Below are positions 34,513 through 38,738 of a stretch of 38,738 nucleotides of DNA, piece after piece. The DNA is taken from contig SHVN01000015.1 in the NCBI GenBank assembly GCA_009694215.1, forward strand, positions 1 to 38,738, read 5' to 3'. Position numbers and translations under genes: made by a program. Below the pieces are notes generated by a model. That model was not told the DNA's origin. It made no database searches and saw only the letters and a program-made list of their open reading frames with translations. This DNA comes from Xanthobacteraceae bacterium (GTDB lineage: Bacteria; Pseudomonadota; Alphaproteobacteria; Rhizobiales; Xanthobacteraceae). Every line of letters starts with the position of its first letter. Positions within the stretch are counted from its first letter, which is position 1.

Positions 34513-35307
34513 ATGCACGGACCAGTCATCAACCGGCGGGAAGCGGTCGCGAAGCTAACTGAATTCCTGGTCGGGTCGGTCGAGCAGGCGCGCGCGGTTG
34601 AGAAGCCGTTCTATCATCTGCAGTTCGATCGCGTGTTCCCGGCCGACATCTACACGGCGATGCTGCGCGAGATGCCGGTGGCGGAGGATTATCGCGCGCT
34701 CCCCGGGCGCGACAACGTCAACATCCTGGACGACGGCAGCGCCACCCGCGTCAAGATCGACCTGTTCCCCGAGTACATCCGCAAGATGCCCGCGCGCAAG
34801 CGCGAGCTGTGGGACATCGTCGGCCGCGCGCTTTGCGCCAACGAGGTGCGCGACGCCTTCGTGCGGCGGCTGGCGCCTGCGCTGGAGCGCCGCCACGGCG
34901 CCGGCTTCCGCGACGTCGGCATGTTCCCGATCCCGATCCTGACCCGCGACGCGCCGAAGTACAAAATCACGCCGCACACCGACACCAGGTGGAAGGGTAT
35001 CACCGTCCAGTTCTATCTGCCGCCGGACGACGCAACCGAGCACATCGGCACGATCTTCCATGAGAAGCAGCCGGACGGCAGCATGCCGAAGGTCGTCAAG
35101 ATGCCGTTCCTGCCCAACACCGGCTACGCCTTCGCGGTCGGCAGCGACACCTGGCACTCGGCCGATCCGGTCGGTCCCGAGGTGAAGACCCGCGACAGCA
35201 TCCTGCACACCTACTTCGTCGATTCCGGGATGCTGCGGATTGTCCGCAACCGCGGCCGCCGCGTCGGCAATTTCATCGGCAACGAAGTGCGCAGTCTGAT
35301 CCGCTAG
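34513..35307 (+). CDS. Putative 2-oxoglutarate/Fe(II) oxygenase-like protein
   Basis: The 264-aa protein has the outline of a 2OG-Fe(II) dioxygenase: His155-x-Asp157 in KITPHTDTRWKGITVQFYLP, a distal His215 in GSDTWHSADPV, and Arg227 (TRDSILHTYFVD) where the 2-oxoglutarate carboxylate would bind. The spacing of about 60 residues from HxD to the second His is normal. I do not recognise a specific substrate class; small-molecule or protein hydroxylation are both possible. I chose ATG 34513 (SD GAGGCGGA) over ATG 34459, which lacks an SD. Its stop overlaps the stop of the convergent racemase-like gene (CTAG). Confidence 0.7.
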   Translation: MHGPVINRREAVAKLTEFLVGSVEQARAVEKPFYHLQFDRVFPADIYTAMLREMPVAEDYRALPGRDNVNILDDGSATRVKIDLFPEYIRKMPARKRELWDIVGRALCANEVRDAFVRRLAPALERRHGAGFRDVGMFPIPILTRDAPKYKITPHTDTRWKGITVQFYLPPDDATEHIGTIFHEKQPDGSMPKVVKMPFLPNTGYAFAVGSDTWHSADPVGPEVKTRDSILHTYFVDSGMLRIVRNRGRRVGNFIGNEVRSLIR

Positions 35308-36407
35308 ACGCGAAACTTCTCGACCGCCACCTTATCCCAGACGACGCCGCTGCCGGGCCGGTCGGGAATAACCGCTTCGCCGTCGACGATCCGCAGCGGT
35401 TCTTGCACGACCATGTCGGCCCAGTCGACATATTCGAGAAAATGCGCGGTCGGCGTCACCGCCATGAGATGCGCGCTGACCTCCGAATAAAGATGCGACG
35501 ACATTCTTACCTTGCGCTCGGCCGCCAGCGCCGCAGCTCCAAGCCATCCGGTGACGCCGCCGATGCGTTCGAGATCGGGCATGACCAGATCGCAGGCCTT
35601 GGCGTTGAGCGCGTTCTGCATTCCGGCGACGAGTGAAAAATTCTCGCCGATCTGGATCGGCGCCGAAAGCTTGCGCGTCAGGAGCGCTGCCCCAGCATAG
35701 TCGTCGTGCCGGATCGGCTCCTCCAGCCAGGCGATGTTCTCGCGGTCGAGTGCGCGACCGCGGACCAGCGCTTCGTCCAGCGAAAGCGCCTGGTTGTAGT
35801 CCACCATCAGCGCGACGCCGTCCGGTATGCGCCGCTTGACCGCGTGAACCGCGGCGAGATCCTCGGCCAACGTCGAATAGCCGAGCCGCAGCTTGATGGC
35901 GCGGAAGCCGCGTTCGAGCAGCTTCTCGGTCTCGTCGGCGAGCGCGTCCGCCGGCATCAACCCGAGCCCGCAGGAATTGTAAGCCGGGATACCCCGAGGC
36001 TCCCCGCCAAGCAGCCGCACCAGCGGCTGGCCCGCGGCGGTCGCAAGCGCGTCCCAGCAGGCGACGTCGAAGCCCGCCATCGCCATGCGGACGACCCCTT
36101 GCACCCCGATCAGGGCGAAGCGTTCGGCGAGCCTGCCCCAGAGTTCGGACGGCACGACGCGCTGGCCTTTGGTGCGCTCCTCGACCTCCTTGAGGATGCT
36201 GGCGATCGCCACCATCGCCCGCGGAAAATAGGACCAGAGATAGGCCCGGCCGGTCACGCCTTCGGCGGTCTCAACATCGATCAGGAGAAGCGGCGCCTTG
36301 GTGATGCGGCCGCGGCTGGTGCCGAGCGCGTAGCTCATCGGCACCTCGACGCCAACGGCGGAAACAGAACGGACGGTCAGGGCCGGTGGATCGAGTTTCT
36401 GCGGCAT
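35304..36407 (-). CDS. Mandelate racemase-like enolase-superfamily protein, catalytic Lys to Arg
   Basis: The 367-aa protein aligns well, from memory, with Pseudomonas mandelate racemase, including MVDYNQALSL, ERIGGVTGWLG and MSSHLYSEVSAHLMAVTPTAHFLE. Metal ligands are Asp203, Glu230 (WLEEPI) and Glu255 (IGENF). The His-Asp acid/base pair is His305 (SSHLY) with Asp278 (PDLERIGG), and Glu325 matches Glu317. The other face, KxK (Lys164/Lys166), reads IKLRLGY: Lys172 is kept but the catalytic Lys166 is Arg174. A one-base mandelate racemase is therefore unlikely to work in the standard two-base way; a dehydratase or other reaction is possible. ATG 36407 follows GGGAGGCGCC. An upstream in-frame start at 36440 lacks an SD. 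Confidence 0.87.
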   Translation of the reverse strand: MPQKLDPPALTVRSVSAVGVEVPMSYALGTSRGRITKAPLLLIDVETAEGVTGRAYLWSYFPRAMVAIASILKEVEERTKGQRVVPSELWGRLAERFALIGVQGVVRMAMAGFDVACWDALATAAGQPLVRLLGGEPRGIPAYNSCGLGLMPADALADETEKLLERGFRAIKLRLGYSTLAEDLAAVHAVKRRIPDGVALMVDYNQALSLDEALVRGRALDRENIAWLEEPIRHDDYAGAALLTRKLSAPIQIGENFSLVAGMQNALNAKACDLVMPDLERIGGVTGWLGAAALAAERKVRMSSHLYSEVSAHLMAVTPTAHFLEYVDWADMVVQEPLRIVDGEAVIPDRPGSGVVWDKVAVEKFRV

Positions 36408-36481
36408 GGCGCCTCCCGGTGCCACCCTAGCAAACCGCACCCGGGCGCGACCCCAGGCTCGGCCGGGGTCCCCGGCCCATT

Positions 36482-36510
36482 CTTGAAAGCTTAACCCTGG
36501 GAACCCATAT
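36482..36510 (+). promoter_or_regulatory. Sigma-32 (RpoH) heat-shock promoter for hsp20
   Basis: CTTGAAA (36482-36488), a 14-bp spacer, and ACCCATAT (36503-36510) match the RpoH consensus CTTGAAA-N13 to 15-CCCCATNT at all but one defined position. It lies about 90-100 bp before the hsp20 ATG, leaving room for the thermometer leader. Confidence 0.85.
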
Positions 36511-36523
36511 AGGGATCAATCGG

Positions 36524-36599
36524 ATGGGCAAAGCGTTGTCCATACGGTGGGGTGCCTTCCAGGGCCCCGGTCAAAGTCGCTTGAATGCGAGGACTTTGA
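36524..36599 (+). promoter_or_regulatory. ROSE-type RNA thermometer in the hsp20 leader
   Basis: Three consecutive hairpins are visible. First: ATGGGCAA/TTGTCCAT with loop AGCG (36524-36543). Second: GGGGT(G)CCT/AGGGCCCC with a bulged G (36549-36568). Third: UCAAAGUC(G)CU pairs with AGGACUUUGA (36571-36599), burying the Shine-Dalgarno AGGA (36590-36593) against UCGCU with a bulged G. That last pairing, U(U/C)GCU opposite AGGA with an unpaired G, is the diagnostic ROSE feature. Melting on heating would free the SD. The ROSE family is known from rhizobial small heat-shock genes. Confidence 0.85.
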
Positions 36600-36601
36600 A
36601 G

Positions 36602-37027
36602 ATGTCCCGAGTTCCGTCTTTATCCAGTCCGTTCCTGATTGGCTTCGATCAGATCGAGCGTGCACTCGACCGCGTTGCCAAGGCCGCGGACGGATACCCC
36701 CCCTACAACATCGAACGGCTCACCGCCGACGAAAATAATCCTGAGCGCCTGCGGATCACGCTGGCGGTTGCGGGATTTACCCTTGAGCAGCTCGAGGTCA
36801 CCGTCGAGGAGAAAGAGCTGGTGATCCGGGGAAGGCAACAGGAGGACAAGAGCCGGCAATATCTGCATCGCGGCATCGCCGCCCGCCAATTCCAGAGAAC
36901 GTTTGTGCTGGCGGACGGCATGGAGGTGCAGAAGGCCGACTTGAAGAACGGACTGCTTTCGATCAACCTAGCACGGCCGGAGCCGGCGCGCGTCGTAAGG
37001 ACGATCGCAATCGCGGATCATGAGTGA
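36602..37027 (+). CDS. Hsp20-family small heat-shock protein
   Basis: The 141-aa chaperone has an alpha-crystallin domain at about 35-125 (PPYNIERLTADENNPERLRITLAVAGFTLEQLEVTVEEKELVIRG, abridged here to its borders PPYNIE and ELVIRG), ending with the conserved ADLKNGLLSINLARP. It holds unfolding proteins in the cytoplasm. ATG 36602 is fixed by the SD AGGA at 36590-36593; an ATG at 36524 lies within the leader hairpins. Expression should need both RpoH and melting of the ROSE hairpin. The stop overlaps the first possible start of the DUF1150 gene. Confidence 0.95.
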   Translation: MSRVPSLSSPFLIGFDQIERALDRVAKAADGYPPYNIERLTADENNPERLRITLAVAGFTLEQLEVTVEEKELVIRGRQQEDKSRQYLHRGIAARQFQRTFVLADGMEVQKADLKNGLLSINLARPEPARVVRTIAIADHE

Positions 37028-37073
37028 ACTGAAGTTCGGACTCGACCGACAGACCAGAAAGGAGTCGAGGGCC

Positions 37074-37343
37074 ATGAGTGAGAGAACCGGAAGCGAAATG
37101 AACGAAGTGACAATGAGCGAGCAAGCATTCGCCATCCTTGGCGGCGGCAAGATCGCCTACGTCAAGCCGATCCGTTCGGAGGACGTGCACAAGCTCTATC
37201 CGCAGGCGCCGGAGCTACAGCCCGGCATACATCTGTTTGCGCTGCATGCCGCCGACGGCACGCCGATCCTGGTGACCGATAGCCGCGAGGCCGCCATCGC
37301 CAACGCGATGACGCACGAGCTCGAAACCGTCAGCGTGCACTGA
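37074..37343 (+). CDS. DUF1150-family protein
   Basis: The 89-aa product contains the DUF1150 core FAILGGGKIAYVKPIRSEDVHKL, then LFALHAADGTPI. It is a small protein of unknown function that is regularly found next to hsp20 genes in Hyphomicrobiales. AAGGAG nine bases before ATG 37074 supports this start; an earlier ATG at 37020 overlaps the hsp20 stop and lacks an SD. It is probably co-transcribed with hsp20, so under RpoH and ROSE control at the mRNA level. Confidence 0.88.
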   Translation: MSERTGSEMNEVTMSEQAFAILGGGKIAYVKPIRSEDVHKLYPQAPELQPGIHLFALHAADGTPILVTDSREAAIANAMTHELETVSVH

Positions 37344-37360
37344 CGTGTTGTGCCCGATTT

Positions 37361-37386
37361 CCCAAGCCGGCCTTGCCCGGCTTGGG
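37361..37386. terminator. Hairpin between DUF1150 and the DUF1906 gene
   Basis: CCCAAGCCGG (37361-37370) and CCGGCTTGGG (37377-37386) form a perfect 10-bp stem with a 6-nt loop. No U run follows on either strand. It separates two convergent genes and may block or end transcription from both. Confidence 0.6.
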
Positions 37387-37398
37387 CGCCGCCGCAAC

Positions 37399-38511
37399 CT
37401 ACGGCGAGAAGCACCGGCCTTTCGATTCGGCTGACGCCGGAGCGTTCCGCAGCAATCCCCCGAGCACCAGATCGGAGCCGTGGACGTAGCCCTCAATCGC
37501 ATCGTCCTCGGTCAAGCTCACCCCGAAGTGGCCATTGATCTCCGGCGTGAGGATTCGGCACGTCGAATTGAAGCGCACGGCCTTCGACGCCGCCCGAGGC
37601 TTCTCGTTGCCGGACGTGGGCGCGATCACGCATCCCTTCTTCACGAACGCGCGGCTCGCCAGGATATCCGCCGCAACGGCCGGATTGTGCGGCGTCGTCG
37701 AGCCGTGCGACGTCCATTGTCCGAAATACGGCGCCGCCGGATTGGCGAGGTCGGTGTCGATCGTATTGCGGGCATAGCTGCGCTTGATCTCGATGACGTT
37801 CTGGAACAGATGCCACTGCCCGGCATTGAAGAATTCGGGAGAGCCGAGATGGCCGAGCGATGAGGACAGCCAGAAGTACTTCGCCTTGCCGCTCGCCTTG
37901 AGGCGCTGGCACGTGATCCCCGCGCCATAAACTCCGACCTGCCAGCGCGTGCCTCCAAGCACCTCGTTGACCTGGTCGAAGTAGGCATCGATGCTGTGCC
38001 AGATCCGTTCGGCGGGAAGCCCGCAGCCGTTGCCGGGGTACGGGTCGAAGTCGATGGCGAAATAGATCGGCGTGTCGGCGGGTTGCCCGAGATCGTGCGC
38101 CAACTGAATCGCAGCATAAGCGTCCTTGCGGCCCTTCTCGGCGGTCTCCTTGTTCTGCAGATCGAAGTTCACGCATTGCGCGCCGCAATGCTGGAACACC
38201 ACGTACACCGACAGCCCCGCGTTCTCAATCGCGGTCAGTTCCGCCTTGGTCAGTGTCTTCAACGGATGGCGATAGCAGGACTCGCCGATGCCGGTGCCGT
38301 AGGCGCGGTCGTAATAGCGGCCGATCGTCCTCACGCCGGCGGCTTTCAACTGCGCAAGATAAGGCGACACGTCGAAGTCCGCATCAATGATCTGCGCGCG
38401 GGTGGCTGGCGAGCCGATCCGCGAGTCCAGCATGGACATCGCCTGCGATGGCGTGAGCGCAGCCGCGGACGAAGCGGCAAGCGATTGCAGCAACTGCCTG
38501 CGAGAAAGCAT
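37399..38511 (-). CDS. Tat-exported DUF1906 (glycoside-hydrolase-like) protein
   Basis: The 370-aa protein begins MLSRRQLLQSLAASSAAAL, a twin-arginine signal (SRRQLL) with a short hydrophobic core. The mature part is a DUF1906 TIM-barrel-like domain related to GH25 lysozyme-like proteins: GFDVSPY-like start (DADFDVSPYLAQLKAAGVRTIGRYYDR), IYFAIDFDPYP, VGVYGAG and WHLFQN. Rv2525c of Mycobacterium, a member of this family, is also Tat-exported. A C-terminal region of about 80 residues with its own cysteines follows. It is probably a periplasmic or secreted cell-wall-associated protein. Enzyme activity is not established for the family. Confidence 0.88.
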   Translation of the reverse strand: MLSRRQLLQSLAASSAAALTPSQAMSMLDSRIGSPATRAQIIDADFDVSPYLAQLKAAGVRTIGRYYDRAYGTGIGESCYRHPLKTLTKAELTAIENAGLSVYVVFQHCGAQCVNFDLQNKETAEKGRKDAYAAIQLAHDLGQPADTPIYFAIDFDPYPGNGCGLPAERIWHSIDAYFDQVNEVLGGTRWQVGVYGAGITCQRLKASGKAKYFWLSSSLGHLGSPEFFNAGQWHLFQNVIEIKRSYARNTIDTDLANPAAPYFGQWTSHGSTTPHNPAVAADILASRAFVKKGCVIAPTSGNEKPRAASKAVRFNSTCRILTPEINGHFGVSLTEDDAIEGYVHGSDLVLGGLLRNAPASAESKGRCFSP

Positions 38512-38644
38512 CCCGATCCCCCCAGAACCGGTAAAATCCTCCCAACGACGTTAACAAATCGCTAAGTGTCTGTCCGGGAACATATTGAATCCTATGAACC
38601 ATTTGTGATTCAAGAGTGGTGGCCTGGTTCGAGGAGGGTCACCG

Positions 38645-38738
38645 ATGTGGACGACGCAGAACCGCAGACGTTACGACCGCAGCGCCTTGCGATACCCGAG
38701 CGACCTGACCAACGACGAATGGGCGTATGTCGATCCGT
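38645..38738 (+). CDS. IS5-family transposase, N-terminal fragment (runs off the window)
   Basis: The open frame starts MWTTQNRRRYDRSALRYPSD, then LTNDEWAYVDP, the typical start of IS5-group transposases common in rhizobia. A strong SD (GGAGG) lies 9 bp upstream of ATG 38645. The element's left end is probably between 38570 and 38640, in AT-rich DNA containing TGAATC...GATTCA (38586-38613 approx.); I cannot mark it exactly. Confidence 0.88.
   Translation, partial: MWTTQNRRRYDRSALRYPSDLTNDEWAYVDP

Noticed and set aside
36524-36602. N-terminal extension of Hsp20 from ATG 36524
   Set aside because: The region is the ROSE leader with three hairpins, and the SD belongs to ATG 36602. The extra 26 residues have no homology.
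38384-38602. 72-aa minus-strand ORF at the right edge
   Set aside because: It overlaps the start of the DUF1906 gene in another frame and the AT-rich IS flank, with no motif or SD.

Overview
The window is a high-GC (roughly two-thirds G+C by eye) chromosomal segment of an alphaproteobacterium. The best guess is the Hyphomicrobiales near Bradyrhizobium/Rhodopseudomonas. Support comes from gene order (coaBC-dut, divL, a tsaE-amgK fusion, murU-addB-addA-trxA facing folC-accD-trpA-trpB-trpF, then lapA-ihfB-sppA-rpsA-cmk-aroA), an AccD without zinc-ribbon cysteines, an Hsp20 gene under a ROSE-type RNA thermometer, and short interspersed repeats of the kind seen in that group. Family placement is inference.

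Layout. 1-260: tail of an IS630-type transposase. 301-1911: GMC oxidoreductase on the minus strand, divergent from coaBC-dut (2042-3915), an Rrf2-type regulator (3960-4385) and divL (4527-7052). 7053-10790: a block that looks inserted between divL and tsaE. It holds a broken ABC substrate-binding gene interrupted by nine AGGCT copies, an FAD aromatic monooxygenase, a tripartite-tricarboxylate-transporter binding protein and repeats. 10791-20082, plus strand: tsaE-amgK, murU, addB, addA, trxA. 20150-32626, minus strand: one long co-directional series in the order aroA, cmk, rpsA, sppA, ihfB, lapA, an ornithine-cyclodeaminase-family gene, trpF, trpB, a small membrane protein, trpA, accD, folC. 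32760-38738: a TIGR02300 zinc-ribbon protein, tRNA-Ala(GGC), a gamma-resorcylate decarboxylase homologue, a 2OG-Fe(II) oxygenase-like protein, a mandelate-racemase-like enolase, an RpoH/ROSE-controlled hsp20-DUF1150 pair, a Tat-type DUF1906 protein, and the start of an IS5-type transposase.

How the genes work together. Much of the window is core physiology: coenzyme A and dUTP metabolism, cell-cycle signalling (DivL), peptidoglycan sugar recycling (AmgK plus MurU), double-strand break repair (AddAB), folate, fatty acid and tryptophan synthesis, translation (rpsA, tRNA-Ala), and pyrimidine nucleotide and shikimate metabolism. The accessory genes lie at the two ends and in the 7-10.7 kb block, near IS elements, a pseudogene and repeats.

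Most notable observations: (i) CoaBC has a FitA-like ribbon-helix-helix DNA-binding domain at its N-terminus, and a perfect 17-bp palindrome with a FitA-operator-like half-site lies just upstream; (ii) a near-consensus sigma-32 promoter is followed by three hairpins, the last matching the ROSE thermometer signature over the hsp20 Shine-Dalgarno; (iii) DivL has tyrosine in place of the phospho-histidine, and three GANTC sites lie within 46 bp upstream; (iv) the 3' half of dut is much lower in GC and carries a degenerate motif 5; (v) a mandelate-racemase-like protein has Arg where the catalytic Lys166 should be; (vi) the ornithine-cyclodeaminase-family gene seems to lack a canonical start codon; (vii) a small membrane-protein gene is translationally coupled between trpB and trpA. 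No CRISPR array or phage cluster was seen.
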